From Piliocolobus tephrosceles (taxonomy: Eukaryota > Chordata > Mammalia > Primates > Cercopithecidae): a DNA stretch of 64,000 bases. The notes beneath the pieces are model-generated. The model was not told the DNA's origin. It made no database searches and worked only from the letters and a program-made list of their open reading frames with translations. Location: positions 122,764,647-122,828,646 of the forward strand of contig NC_045435.1 of NCBI RefSeq assembly GCF_002776525.5, read 5' to 3'. Shown here in pieces: positions 46,640 to 59,571 of this stretch; position 1 is the stretch's first letter; each line of letters starts with the position of its first letter. Position numbers and translations under genes: made by a program.

Positions 46640-47955
46640 GAACACTTCTCATCTTCCTGGGAATTATTTATGTGTTCTTCCTGGGTTGAATTGTTCATTG
46701 CCTGCCTTCCATTTTCTTTCTCTTTTGGTGTAGTCCCTGGTTTTGATGAAGCATGTCTTCCAGTGTTTTTCCAAGAAAGAATGAATGGGAAATAAATTAA
46801 GAAAACATTTTGCATGTCTGAAAATGTCTTTACTTTCACATTTTGATAATAATTTTTCTGCATGTAGATCCTGATTGAAGAATATTTTGTCTCAGAATTT
46901 AAATTTATTTCCATGACATCTTCTACCTTCCAGTTTTGCTACATAAATGACTAGTGCCATCTTGATCCTTGATATTCTGTATGAGACTCAATTGCTTCCT
47001 TCTGACATTTCAGCATTATACATTTTGTTGTGAGTTTCTTTAAATTCATTGCATTGGGCACTCAGTGAAATGTTATAATTTAGACACTATATCCTTCAGT
47101 TTCGGGATTTCTTTTTTTTTTTTTTTTTTTTTTTGATAATTTTCTCTCCTCCATTTTCCTTGTTTTCTTTGTTTTACTGGACATTTCATTTGCTTTCTTG
47201 GATTAATCTTATTAAATCCTTGGATTAATTTTCATGTTTGCTTTCTTGGATTAATCCTATTAAAATATTTTCCACTATGTTTTTTTTTTTTTTCTTCTAT
47301 CTCATAAATTGGAGGTTTTTTTGTTGGTTATTTTTTGCTTTATTGTCTTGAGGTTTTTGAGGTTTTTTGCTTTATTTTGTTTTTGGTAATTTTTCTTCTA
47401 CCCTTTGTATTGACTTCATTGCTTCCTAGATCCTCTTTCTTGTGTGCAAGTTTATCCTGTGATGCCCACTAAAGAATAGCACACTAAAATGCTTATTGGA
47501 CCTCTTCATATGTGAGTAGATTTCATCTTAATGTGATTTTGATGCAAACCAATTAATTTTCTGCCAATCTGTTTTCCCTGGTTGTATAATCCTGAATGCC
47601 AGCACTGTGGGAGACAAGAAGGTGAAGGGTGAAGGAAGTCTCACCATTAACTATTCAGATTTTCACTTAATCTTCCTCTTTCCAGTATAGCATCTCACTC
47701 CTTGCTCTCAGCTTGCCTAATATGTTAAGCCCAGAAAGCAAAGCTCCAGTTTTACACTGAGAAAGGATCAAACTGCCCTGCAAAAGACAGGGTGATTTGT
47801 GGTTCAAATCAGGATTGCTTCTTGTTTGTTTTGCCCTACAGACTAGCCCTTATCTTTCTCCAATTTGTGAGTTACCATTTGTCCATCCCTTTCTATAGAC
47901 TCCAAAAATTGTCATCTCAGCTTTATCTTCACTCCCATTGTCTTTGCTGTGCAGT
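46640..47955. other. Unassigned sequence with poly-T runs and a tandem repeat
   Basis: Poly-T at about 47112-47134 and 47280-47293; a 48 bp tandem repeat starts at 47189. No gene supported. Confidence 0.45.
47189..47266. repeat. 48 bp tandem duplication
   Basis: 'tttgctttcttggattaat' followed by 'c[t/c]tattaaa' occurs at 47189 and again at 47237. The second copy is partial. Confidence 0.8.
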
Positions 47956-48047
47956 GCACACCCACACACATACGTCTATATATACACACACACATATATA
48001 CACACACACATATATACACACACACATACACACACACACACACATAT
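47956..48047. repeat. (CA)n / (TATA-CACACA)n microsatellite
   Basis: Alternating CA and TA units. The open frame over it is only a repeat translation. Confidence 0.95.
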
Positions 48048-48473
48048 TGTGTTAGTTTGTTCTTCTGTTGCTATAAATAAATACCTGAGACTGGGTAATC
48101 TGTAAAGAAAAGAGGTTTTATTTTGACTCACATTTCTGCAGGCTAAGCATGAAGCATAGTGTTGAAATCAGCTTGTAGTGAGGGTCTCAGGAAGCTTACT
48201 ATCATGGTGGAAATTGAAGTGGGAATCAGCACATCACATGACAAGTGAGGGAGCAAGAAGGAGAAAGGAGAGCTTTCAGACTCCTTTAAAAATCAAATCT
48301 CCCATAAACTCATTGAGCAAAGACTCACTCATCACTAAGGGGATGGTGCTAAGCCATTCATGAGGGATCTGCCCCCATGATCCAGTTCCTCACCTAGGCC
48401 CCACCTTCAAACTCGGGGATCATATTTCAACGTGAGATTTGGAGTGGACATGCATCCAAACCACATTATTACA
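48048..48473 (-). mobile_element. MaLR LTR (MST/THE1 type), antisense
   Basis: Starts 'tgtgttagtttgttcttctg' and contains 'tacctgagactgggtaatct', 'ccccatgatccagttcctca' and 'gatttggagtggacatgcat'. It ends near 'ccacattattaca'. This is the antisense form of an MST-type LTR, and internal MaLR sequence continues at 48474. Confidence 0.82.
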
Positions 48474-49120
48474 CCCCTAGTTCTCCAAATCTCATGCTTT
48501 TCTCACATTGCAAAACACAGTTATCCCTCCCAATAGTTCCACACAAAGTCTTAAATATTTTTCAGCATGAAGGCAAAAGTACTAAGTCTCATCTGAGATT
48601 CCTCACCTTCCACCTATGATCCTATAAAAGCAAAAACAGTTATTTGCTTCCAAGGTACAATGGTAGTACAAGCATTGGGTAAATATTCTCATTTGAAAAA
48701 GGAAAAAAAATGGCCAAAATAACGGGGCAGTAGGCCCCATGCAAGTGTAAGACCCAGCAAGGTAGATATTAAACCTTAAAGCTAAAAAATAATCTCCATT
48801 AACTTTATGTCCTGCATCTAGGGCAGACTAGTGCAAGGAGTAGCTTCCCAAGGGCTTGGGCAGCTCCACTGCTGTGGTTCTGCAGCAGGCAGAACTGGCT
48901 GTGGTCACTAGTTGTAGTTGAATGCCTGCAGCTGTTTCAGGCCCAAGATTCAAGCTACCAGTGGCTCTATCATTCTTGGGTCTGAAAGGTAGAGCCATAT
49001 ATATATATATACACCTGGTCCTTGACTGTGGTGCACAGCCACACATCCCTGAAGTCATCACTATATATATATAGAGAGAGAGAGTACACATCCAGTACTC
49101 ATCCCTGAATTCATCACTAT

Positions 49121-49155
<35 letters not shown>

Positions 49156-49480
49156 CATACACACACACATATATATATATACACACACATATATCTATAT
49201 CTATATCTATATCTATATCTATATCTATATATATAGAAAACATCATTTGTTAAAATGCAGTCAAGTTATTTGCTAAAAAGAAAGATGACTTTCACTCCAG
49301 GTAACAATAACTTTCTCATTTCCATCTGAGACTTCATCATCCTATCCTTTATTTCACAAGATTTCTTCATTTTTACTTCCATTTATGTTTTTCTTCATGA
49401 ACTACTCACAAAGATAAGCATAAGCAGGCACAGAACCTTCCATCAGAGTAATCACAGCTTCCCTCACCTCTCTTACAATC
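48474..49480 (-). mobile_element. MaLR (THE1/MST) internal region, antisense, partial
   Basis: Matches the internal part of MST/THE1 elements next to the LTR: 'tctccaaatctcatgctttt', 'tacaagcattgggtaaatat', 'gtaggccccatgcaagtgta', and later 'tttctcatttccatctgaga' near 49312. A composite microsatellite has expanded inside it (48995-49236). No MaLR protein frame survives. Confidence 0.65.
48995..49236. repeat. Composite (TA)n, (CA)n, (TATCTA)n microsatellite
   Basis: TA runs at 48995-49013 and 49061-49073, AG run near 49073-49084, CA run at 49121-49146, TA/CA mix to 49190 and 'atctat' hexamers to 49236. Confidence 0.95.
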
Positions 49481-50300
49481 CTAGAATCAGCTTACTCTGC
49501 TTCCAATTTTATATAACAAATTTTTGAGTTGCATTTCATTGCAGCAGACCATCACATTATCACATTGCAGGTCATATAATTGGAGCATGCCCAGGTAAGT
49601 ATGCCAAATGCATGGCCTAGGAGTCAGCAAGAGTGAACAAGTCACCCAGAAGCAGAACCAATCTACTTGGATCAAGGAACGGGGACCAAATTCAGAACAA
49701 GGGATGTCTAGTTTTGTTGTAGTATGGACTTAAGAGCCAAGGACCTCAGCATGACCTAGTGAGATCATGCTTCATTGTATTTTCCTATCTCTTTCATTAT
49801 AACCCTCTACTAATAAAACCTATCCCCATATCCCAGCCTCGGAAAGACAGATTTGGGCATTTCCTCCTGTCTCCTCTCCAGGGGCTTTGCCATGAAGCTT
49901 TTTCTTTTCTCAAAAACTGATGTTGTGGTATTAGTTTCCATATACACTGGGCAGTACACCTTTGCATGGTAACACTCTTATCATTACACTCAGAAAGCAG
50001 AATCAAAGTAGGTAGCTGTTGCAGTAGCAACTGTTGCATCCCTGAGCGCCACCTCCTGGGCATGGCTGGGATGAAGAGAGGCACAGGGGTGCACTGGTGA
50101 CTTCAAGGATTAGTACTCATGTGTGGCTGTGCACCACAGGCAAGGACTACCAGCAGCCCAGGGGCAATCCTGCCACCTGGGTCACACAAGCCTCAGTTGC
50201 CCAGCCTGCTTCTTCCTAGACAAGGTCCTGCTCACCTAGGGGAGCCTCCTGCACTAGAGATGCTGATCACACTCTTGATCTTAAATGTTCTTTGGCCATG
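49481..50300. other. Unassigned, locally GC-richer sequence
   Basis: May contain further MaLR internal sequence, but I cannot confirm it. The block 50040-50260 is GC-richer than the flanks and includes the right arm of an inverted repeat pair (50119-50149, partner 49016-49046). No gene supported. Confidence 0.35.
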
Positions 50301-51850
50301 CTGCCATGTTGCTGGAACAGTCTCTTCTGTCTTCTATTGTCTGATGAACTTATCCCCCAAACTACTATTTCATTTCATGCAAAGGAGTTTAGTTACATTA
50401 TGTATTGTTTTTCATTTCTCATTGACTCATACTCGTAGACACGCTTTACATAATCTATGTTTAATCTAAATTTTCATTGATTGTATGATGCATCATTATA
50501 TAATTTGCCACTAAAGAGAAAGGTCACTAATTATGACTTTAAGACATCTTAAATTGTAAGACAGGTCTTGATTTTAAAATAGAAAAATATTAATTTTGGC
50601 ATCAATTAAATAGTGTCAATGACTTATCCCATAGTCTTTCCAAATGAAATATCCCAGAGAATTCTGGTATTAAAACAAGAAAGTATTGATTGCAATGGTC
50701 TGAATGAGGACTAGTGACTTAAGTGGCTGTAAATCGAATTTTTTTATAGCTAGACTTTATTGAAATCTCTAATCATTAAAGCTCCTGCTACACAGATGCA
50801 GATAATTTGAAGATATGTTTTTCACTAAGGAAATTTTGCTTTGCTTCCAGGGTAATAACAGTGTGGTATTTAATTAGTCATATTTTAACATTTTATATTA
50901 AAAATAAACATTAATTTGGTTTTAATATTAGCTATTGAATTTGATGTGGGTCATTAATTTAACTCTAAAATATGTGAAGAAGCAAATATTTTTCTTCCAA
51001 ATACCCATACAAATTAGATGTATTCATACATATTCCCAAATTTACTTACAGAGTGAGATTTCATTTCTGACATGATACTACTTATATAATACGAGATAGT
51101 CTGTTAACATAAGTACATTTATAAATAATGAGTTATTTGAAGAAAATGGAACATATATTAAGTATATAATCTAATATGCATCTTATATTAAATTCTAAAG
51201 GATCGTATATGTGATTTGCAAACTTTTTGCTAAAACATTTTATTATTTTTCTGTAGAATTATTTTTGTCATATTTTCCACATAGAAAATGGAAATACATA
51301 AAAAGGTAAAATTTGGGGTTTCCTTTCCTGCTTAAATGCCACTGCTGTAGGCAAAAGTCATAAATGAAAATGAAATACAATAATAAATTCATCTTATCTT
51401 TTCTTTTAGAATTGCATAATTTGAATTTTTTTCACTGTTGTTATGTTCTCACCTACTCATAGACATTTCTGTGGTGAATGTATACTCATATGATGCACTA
51501 ACCAAGAGTAGGTATTTATTTAACAATTACCTTTAATATAAAATTAACATAAGATCCTTACTGACTGACTTTTCATATCTATTGTAAATACACAACACAT
51601 GTAACAAATGGAGAATCAGGAATTTACTTCTACTAGATCAGTTAAAATGGCTTGTGGTATGGAAATACATTCTGTAATGAGTTATTACTTATAAATTATA
51701 ATATATATCTTGCATTGACTGAAGTTGCAGTTAGGTCACTCATGTTGGATGTCTTTTTTATATCATTTAGAAAAGTTTTATTAGTTCTAAGAAAATAGCT
51801 TTCAGTGTCCAGCACAACAGACTCTGAAGATTAAATACAAATAGAATATC
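50301..51850. other. Unassigned AT-rich sequence
   Basis: No gene or recognisable repeat seen. Confidence 0.45.
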
Positions 51851-52162
51851 TTTTTTTTTTCCTTCCCCAAGACAGACTCTCACTCTGTCACCTAGGCTGA
51901 AGTTCAGTATCATGATCACAGCTCACTACAGCCTCAATCTCCCAGGCTCAGACTATTCTACCACCTCAGCTCCTCCCCATCCTCAGTAGTTGGAATTGCG
52001 TGTGTGTGCCACTGCACCAGAGCTAATTTTATTTATTTTCTTTTTATAAGATAAACACCTACAGGTCTCACTAGGTTGCCCTGGCTGGTCTGGAACTTCA
52101 AGCTTAAGTGATCCACTCACCTCAAACTCGCAAAATGCTAGGATTACAGGCATGCCTGGCCT
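51851..52162 (-). mobile_element. AluJ-like element, antisense, old
   Basis: Antisense Alu with many changes: 'ctcactctgtcacctaggct', 'ctcactacagcctcaatctc', 'ctcactaggttgccctggct' and 'ctaggattacaggcatgcct'. Divergence and block types fit AluJ. Confidence 0.85.
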
Positions 52163-52169
52163 AAAATAT

Positions 52170-54130
52170 CTTTTTAATCCTTAAGAAGAGTCACCCGGAG
52201 AGGCAATGGCCCTGTTAGCACTGGTCTCTGTTTTGAGTGTTGGAGAAGGATTTCCATTAAGACAGTGTGAAGATGCTGGTAAATCCTTCCCACACACAAA
52301 GTATAAAACTGGACAAAATTGTCAAAAAAACATCCTTTCAGGTTTGCGAGTTGCCAAAGGCAGATAACAAATTGAATAACATATATTCTTGGGAAACTAG
52401 GAGAGCTTTGGGAAACTCTGCTGCCAGCTTGCCTTGGGCAGCTCCTATCAACAATCCCAGTTCAGTTGCCAAGAAAAGTAGCTTTACGAAGGTGAAGATG
52501 GAAAGGGAGGAGAATGAAGGGGGAAGGAAATCAGAATCATTGCTTCCAGAGGAGTGGAAATGATTTGAAGTGGGCCACAAAACTTTGCAGTTTTGTGATT
52601 TAAAAGCGACAGACTTGATAGAAAATAGTCGAGGAGGGGGAAACCCAGTTTTGCTAGCCTATGTCCCAGTTGTGGTAAGCAGCAGACCCTTCAGAAAATT
52701 AGCAAAAAGATCCTGGAAAGAAGAGCCACAGAAGAACGTGCACAAACTTTGGCTAAATCATTGGTTGGATACTAGGCTAGACAATCACTAGTAAGCTAGT
52801 CTAGAAGAAAATAATAAAAATTTTAAAACGGCTAAGCAGAGATATCAGCAACTATACAACATGGAGGAAAAGTTTCTGCTGTTTGAGTCCAGGTAAGGTA
52901 ATTAAAAAGTAAAAGTATGACAGAATCTAGATGGATCAATATATTATATAATCAAAAATTTGTAGTTTTCTGTAAAATATTACAAGATACACAAGAAACA
53001 GGAAAGTATCACCCATACTCAAGAATAAATGCTGTCGATAGAAACTAATTCTGAGTAGGCACAGATACTGGATTTGCTAGACAAAGGCTTCAAAACGAAT
53101 ATTATAAATGTTTAAAGAACTAAAGCAAAGTATGAAAATAACTAACACATAGTGAATTTCAACAGAGAAAGAGGTAAACCATAAAATAAAATCAAGTGAA
53201 AATTCTAGAGCTTAAAGGAGTGGAAACAAAAATGAAAAATTTGATAGATTGGCTAAACAAGAGGTATAAGATGGCAGAAGAAAAATCAGTGAACTCTGAG
53301 AGGAATCAATAGAAATTACTCAGTGCATGAAACAAAGAAGAAAAAAAAACGATGCAAAAACTTCAGTGAATTGCATAAAAATCTTAAGCATTACAACATG
53401 CATGTAATGGAATTCCTAGGAGAATAGGAGAGAGAAAGGGTATAAAAAATTTAAATGAATAATAGTTAAAAACTTCCAAAATTTGATTTTAAAACATATT
53501 ATTCCAAATAATTTATGTAGATTCTCCATCTTGTAAGAAGATGAAATATAATTCCTCATGCCTTAAGTGTAAGCTATATTAGAGACTTTCCTTCAAAGAG
53601 TACAGTGTGGTGAGGAAGGGAAAATAAAGTAACTTAATAATGGGAAAACTTTATGAATATTATCTAAAGTCAGGTGATCGAGGTTAACATCAACAGTAAC
53701 AAGACATTGATAATATACACTCTAATATTGGTAAGAATGATAATTTATCGCTGTGGTTTTCCTCCCCAAGACAAATTACCCCAGTCTAATAATGAGAAAA
53801 ACATTGAACAAATCTCAATCAAGGGACATTTTACAAAATATCTAAACAATAATTATCAAAACTATCAAAGTCATCAAAAACAGTACAAGTCTAAGACATT
53901 GTCAAAGACAAGAGAAACCGAAGAAGAATATTAAATGTCATATGTTATCCTAGATGGGATCTTAGGGTAACAAAAGAGCATTAGAGAAAAACTGAGAAAA
54001 TTTGAATAAAATATAGACTTTAGTTAATAATAATATATTACTCTTAGTTAATCATTTATCAATTCTGATAAATGAACCATATTTATGAAAGATGTTAAGC
54101 CACTAAATTTGCTATAATTTTTACATCACT
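52170..54130 (+). mobile_element. HAL1-like old LINE (ORF1 region joined to a 3' UTR, no ORF2)
   Basis: The segment 53040-53520 resembles old L1/HAL1 ORF1 ('gatttgctagacaaaggctt', 'caacatgcatgtaatggaat', 'aaaaacttccaaaatttgat'). From about 53760 it reads like an old L1 3' UTR ('gggacattttacaaaatatc', 'tatcctagatgggatcttag', 'tatagactttagttaataat'). No ORF2 lies between. HAL1 elements are defined by that layout. The part before about 52860 may be its 5' UTR. Coding frames are broken. Confidence 0.6.
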
Positions 54131-54167
54131 AAAAATAAACTAATACACATTTCTAACACCATTATGT

Positions 54168-54400
54168 AAGAATTTGTTTCTTCACATCCTCACCAACACT
54201 TGATATAACCAGTTTTTTCAATATTACCTGTCAAACAGCTGTCTAATGGCATCTCATTGTGGCTTTAATTTGCAATTTCTTAAAAATAATGGTGTCAAAC
54301 GTCTTTGCATGTACTCTCTGACATATGTATATCTGCTTTGCTTAATAGGTGTTCAAACATTGTCCCCATTTTGGTTAGGTTAATTTTCTTTTACACTGTG
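54168..54400 (-). mobile_element. Old L1M ORF2 fragment, antisense, part 1
   Basis: Antisense L1: 'cttcacatcctcaccaacac' and 'tggcatctcattgtggcttt'. It continues beyond the microsatellite at 54664. Confidence 0.75.
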
Positions 54401-54401
<1 letters not shown>

Positions 54402-54450
<49 letters not shown>

Positions 54451-54460
54451 NNNNNNNNNN

Positions 54461-54509
<49 letters not shown>

Positions 54510-54616
54510 TGGATAAAACTTTATATATATAGATATAGATATCCATCTATCTATCTATCTATATATATCTATGTATCTATATATATCTATATATCTATAT
54601 ATCTATATCTATATCC

Positions 54617-54662
<46 letters not shown>

Positions 54663-54663
54663 A
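54402..54663. repeat. (GATA)n ... (TATC)n composite microsatellite with assembly gap
   Basis: GATA units at 54402-54450 and 54461-54509, then an AT-rich spacer with 'atctat' units, then TATC units at about 54611-54661. Because GATA and TATC are complementary, the two tracts could pair. Positions 54451-54460 are N. Confidence 0.95.
54451..54460. other. Assembly gap (10 N)
   Basis: Exactly ten N bases inside a GATA run. Read as a placeholder of unknown true length. Confidence 0.98.
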
Positions 54664-54970
54664 CTGGATACATGTCCTTTATCAGAGATATAGAAGTATT
54701 TTCATCTATTCTGTGACTTGTCCTTTTATTTTTTAATGATGCTTTTGAGAGATTTAAAAACAATTTGAGGAAGTCCAATTTATCAATTTGTTCTTTCATG
54801 GACCATTCTTTTGCTGTCATAGCTAAACAATTTAGCTAAACAAAATAAATGCATAGTTGAAGGAATAATCTAATAATAGCTTCAACTTTGCCAATGTATT
54901 ATGTTTGTCTCAGGCATGCACTTTAGGTATCCAACCCTTATACCTTAGCCACCCCCAAACTGCATACTTT
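54664..54970 (-). mobile_element. Old L1M ORF2 fragment, antisense, part 2
   Basis: 'catgtcctttatcagagata', 'gaagtccaatttatcaattt' and 'cttttgctgtcatagctaaa' continue the antisense L1 begun at 54168. The last part (after about 54850) is uncertain. Confidence 0.7.
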
Positions 54971-55291
54971 ATAAGTACTTTTTTTTTTTTTTTTTTTTTT
55001 TGAGACGGAGTCTTGTTCTGTCGCCCCGGCTGGAGTGCAGTGGCCAGATTTCAGCTCACTGCAAACTCCGCCTCCCGGGTTTACGCCATTCTCCTGTCTC
55101 AGCCTCCGGAGTAGCTGGGACTACAGGCGCCCGCCACCTCGCCCGGCTAGGTTTCTGTATTTTTAGTAGAGACGGGGTTTCACCGTGTTAGCCAGGATGG
55201 TCTCGATCTCCTGACCTCGTGATCCGCCCGCCTCGGCCTCCCAAAGTGCTGGGATTACAGGCTTGAGCCACTGCGCCCGGCCATAAGTACT
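54971..55291 (-). mobile_element. Young Alu, Old World monkey AluYR type, with target-site duplication
   Basis: Complete antisense Alu (body 54980-55282) with 'ggcttgagccactgcgcccg' and a diverged 'ggccagatttcagctcactg' at the right-arm diagnostic site. The direct repeat 'ataagtact' flanks it at 54971-54979 and 55283-55291. Confidence 0.92.
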
Positions 55292-58200
55292 CTTTTTAAA
55301 CTTAATTTATTATAGAAAGATGGGATAACTAAAAATACTCATATTATTTGTGCCAAGAAGAAAAGGACCATATGTTTAAAATCATGAGCCTTAGCTTCAA
55401 AGAAAGAACATCAGGAAGTTAAATATTCTTTTAGAAATCCTTCCAAACCATGGGTGTACACTACTGATTTTTCTTCATAGATTTTGCCATCTTTACCTTA
55501 TGCCTTTATATAGGTTGAGGTGGGGGAATATATGTACTTTAGGACAAGTAATAATCCTTTCAAAATATTACTACTCTGTATTTCTCATAGTTCAATAAAA
55601 TTTTGCAGGTTTTTAAAAATTTCTGACAAATGTAACTAAAGAAAAAAGAAAACCAGACACCAATTAACTCTGTGTATATCATGCAGGTAATGAAGAATCA
55701 TTAAATATTTTTTAGAGTAGAGAATAATAGATAAGCGATGTACTATGTGAATACTAATCTAATACTTTGTGTGTATAAGATAAGTCAATATTTGTGGGAA
55801 TAAGAATCAGTTAATAGATGTCAGCTATGAAGTAATTTTGAAACAATACCAGAATGACCTGACATGGAAAGGCATACTACATTTCAATGAATAAATGCTT
55901 GATTGAATGTGAAAAAATGAAGTAGGGAATTCTTAGAGCAAAGTGAATGAGAGAATGGGCCATAGGCAAAATCAGAAACTGTAAATATACATCACTATGC
56001 AAAATTTTCTGTGATCTCATCACAAATTACCTCTGTCTTGTCCTTCTCCACTCAAACCCACAGATTTTACCAAAGAGAATTGTGTCTTAACTATGCTATG
56101 AATATTTAATCTCTGAAGCTTTTTAATTGGGATGCTCCCTACATATTGGAATACACAGAACTTCTAGATTCCACTGGATCATTCATTCTTAGAGTAACAT
56201 AAATAAGTATTTCTTAAACTACTACTTGAGGAGATTGAATTAGGTTCTATGGTTGGCAGCTGGGAAATCAACTAGTAAACAATTCTAGTGGAGTTTAACA
56301 AGTGATATGATAAAAGTATATAAAAGCAAAGTGCAACAGTACCTATTGCTATTAGGTGAGGAAGGACCAATGAGGCTGGACACAAACAAGAAAAACAGCA
56401 AGAACTTGATTCCATAAAAGCAAGTTAGATTTTATTTTTCATGATGCATTTTTCCAAATTTGTCTAATAAAAATCACCAGGAATACTTGATATTGGGAAA
56501 TGATTTTGGCAGATATAGAGAAAAAAGTTTCAGGAACGTTTACCCTATCCACAGATGGAATATTTGCATGAAATAATTTAGGCGTTTCAAGTTGTAGGAT
56601 AGGAGATAAAGGGGAAAAATTTACGATACACATTTTAGGGGTAGTATAAATTGCATCTACTCATAGAGACTTTCATTGATCATTTGTAGGTAAAAAGAAT
56701 CTCTCTATTTGCTTATGCACTTGCGTGTCTCTGTGTGTGCATAGGTACATTTGTGAGTGTATATGGGTGAATGTGTATACATGTGCATGACTGTATTCAT
56801 TTGTAAATTATTTGTGGATGCAAGATAAGTTAATCTGGAAAGGAAGTGCTGTATAGAATTGTTGCTCAACTACTACTCACTGAATATTTGAATAAACTTG
56901 ACCTACATGATTTTTAAGGCTAACTATTAAAAGAAAACTTTGGTTGAGGATAAAACTGTGTAATAGGCTAGAATTCAGCTTCAAGGTTCTGACCGAGTCA
57001 CTAAGAGTTTTTTTTAAAGCCATTTTTACTATTTTTTTCCCCAAAGTGTAAATTAGAATAATAATGATTACCTGCTTCAAAGGGGTGTTGTGAGGACTAG
57101 CTGGTTGACAGTTTTAAACTATTTTGAAGATGGAATGTACTATAAATGCTCTAAAGAAAAAAAAAGTGCAATGGAATAAAACACTTGAACCAAAGCTTTA
57201 GGAAAGTTAGTATGTCTTTTAGGCGGGCAATCTTCTACTAATAAAGAATTCTATGGGAAATTAACTCCACAACATCTTTTATTCTCTTGCCTCTTTTCTA
57301 CTTTCTTCTGTAGCTAATATCTAGCTAGTGACTCAATTCAACAGGAAAGTTCTAGTAATGCCACTTGTTGTAATGGATGTTACTCATAAAGAAAAAAATG
57401 CAATGAAGATTATAAAGTGGTCATTAATCACACCACAAAATTTAGTCTGTTCAAAGACATCACTATATTCAGAAATTACTAGAACTATTTTAAAATCAGT
57501 TTTATCATTGGAAATTCTGGATATAGTTGTAGAGGGCTAGAAGAAAAAGTTCACTTTTGTATAGAAATATCTAATAATTTTTCTGAAACATAAATATCAG
57601 AGCTAGATAAGAAGTTCATTTTTCAAAACAATTGTTATTTTTTCCAAATGACAAATGAGATATTCAAAACTCTGAAAAGATATTATTTTGTTTAGTCATT
57701 CTTACTAAGAATATTTACGCAATTATGCATTTACATATCCTATTTTGTAAACCCAAATCAATACACGTATAGCTTAAAACAGAATAAAAAACGGCATGCC
57801 ACAAAATTTTTGTGAGAAAAAAAATGTCAAAAAAGGAAAGTGACCAATTTTACATGTTCTTCAATAGAGTTGATATACATCTTTACCATTCTATGTTCTA
57901 TATTTTATAACATTGGATCATGAATCTAACATTTCAATCCATATTTTAAAACAAACAAAAACAGAGATTTAAAAAAAAATCCAATTTCTATGTAGAAATA
58001 AGCACTGTATCTCATCATTTCACTAGTTCTTGCCACACAAAAACATATTGTATATTAACTATTACATTTTGAACTTGAATAATAAAGTCAAAAATGGCAT
58101 ATTGATTTCTCAAGTATATTATTGTACTTCATTAAAATATCAGAGCAGAAAATGATACAGTCTCTTTATTATTTTTAACATTTAGTAAGATATTTTAATT

Positions 58201-58969
58201 TTAAATCTGTATTAATATTGCTCATTGAAAGTACCTTCTGATTTTAGAGATCAGTGATTCAGTAGATATTAGATCAATAGATTCATCAGATATTAAGTAC
58301 CTAGAAATTAAGTACACGCTGGGGTGGGTATGTTAGAAAGCTCTGACTATACACCTCAAAGCCAGTAATTTAGTTAGGAAGATAAAATTAACAAATGTGA
58401 ACATATTAACAAATAATGAAATGATAAACTGGATTTTGGTGACTCTAGCAAAAATGTGTGATATAGGAAAACTATAAATGAGGTTTGTAGAGAAAATGGG
58501 CTTACAATAATTTGGATGGGATAAATGAAGAGGAGTGGACATTTGGGTAAAGATTGAAAGGCAAGTTGAAAGGTAGAGAATTTTGAAATTAAAATTATAT
58601 TAAGTGGAAAGCAGTCAGGATATATAAAAACTCAAATGCAATTTCCATAATATACTTAAGTTTGTTATATTAGATATATTTAATACATTCTGAAGAATTT
58701 GTTAAATAGAATGTGAGCTTTTGAGCATTTGTCCGTTTTAATCATCACAGCCCCAAGAATTGTCCTTTTCTAAGGTAGGAGCCCAATAAGGATTTGCTGA
58801 GACAATAAATAAATAAAAGATGAATTTGTAACTGGAAGTGGTAAGCAATATGGATCAATTGTAGCACCTTAAGCAGCAGAGTGGCGGGATGAAATGTGTT
58901 TAGAAAGCTGATTTTGGCAATGGTTATGTGAGATGACACTAGAGGAATGATTATGTGGCACTCTCAGTA
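55292..58969. other. Unassigned AT-rich sequence
   Basis: About 3.7 kb without a gene, RNA or named repeat that I can support. A GT-rich, imperfect patch occurs at about 56700-56800. Open frames at 56439-56633, 56877-57080, 57328-57540 and 58333-58542 show no domain. Confidence 0.45.
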
Positions 58970-59306
58970 GAACCATTTCTTTTTTGTTGTTGATGTTCTT
59001 TTTTTAATTATACTTTAAGTTCTAGGATACATGTGCAAAATGTGCAGGTTTGTTACAGAGGTATACATGTGCCAAAGTGGTTTGTTGCACCCATCAACCC
59101 AATATCTACATTAGGTATTTCTCCTAACACTATACTCCCTCTAACTTCCCACCTTCTGATAGGCCCTGGTGTGTGATGTTCCCCTCTCTGTATCCATGTG
59201 TTCTCATTGTTCAGCTCCCACTTATGAGTGAGAGCATGCGGTGTTTGGTTTTCTGAGAACGATGGTTTCTGGCGTCATCCATGTCCCTGCAAAAGACATG
59301 AACTCA

Positions 59307-59342
<36 letters not shown>

Positions 59343-59571
59343 GCCGCATAATATTCCATGGTGTATATGTGTCACTTTTTCTTTATCCAGTCTATCATTG
59401 ACAGACATTTGGGTTGGTTCCAAGTCTTTGCTGTTGTGAACAGTGCTGCAATAAACATACATGTGCATGTGTCTTTACAACAGAATGATTTTTAATCCTT
59501 TGGGTATATACCCGGTAATGGAATTGCTGGATCAAATGGTATTTCTGGTTCTAAATCCTTGAACCATTTCT
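58970..59571 (-). mobile_element. 5'-truncated primate L1 3' end with target-site duplication
   Basis: Antisense L1P 3' UTR and ORF2 end: 'ttctaggatacatgtgcaaa', 'tgttcagctcccacttatga', 'ccgcataatattccatggtg' and 'gggtatatacccggtaatgg'. The direct repeat 'gaaccatttct' (58970-58980 and 59561-59571) bounds a ~580 bp body. A 31 T run at 59309-59339 lies inside the element. Confidence 0.92.

Noticed and set aside
47953..48055. Z-DNA or promoter function for the CA/TA tract
   Set aside because: Only sequence composition supports it; recorded as a microsatellite instead.
49061..49246. Minus-strand frame with Ile-Asp and Cys-Val repeats
   Set aside because: Translation of the composite microsatellite; no gene evidence.
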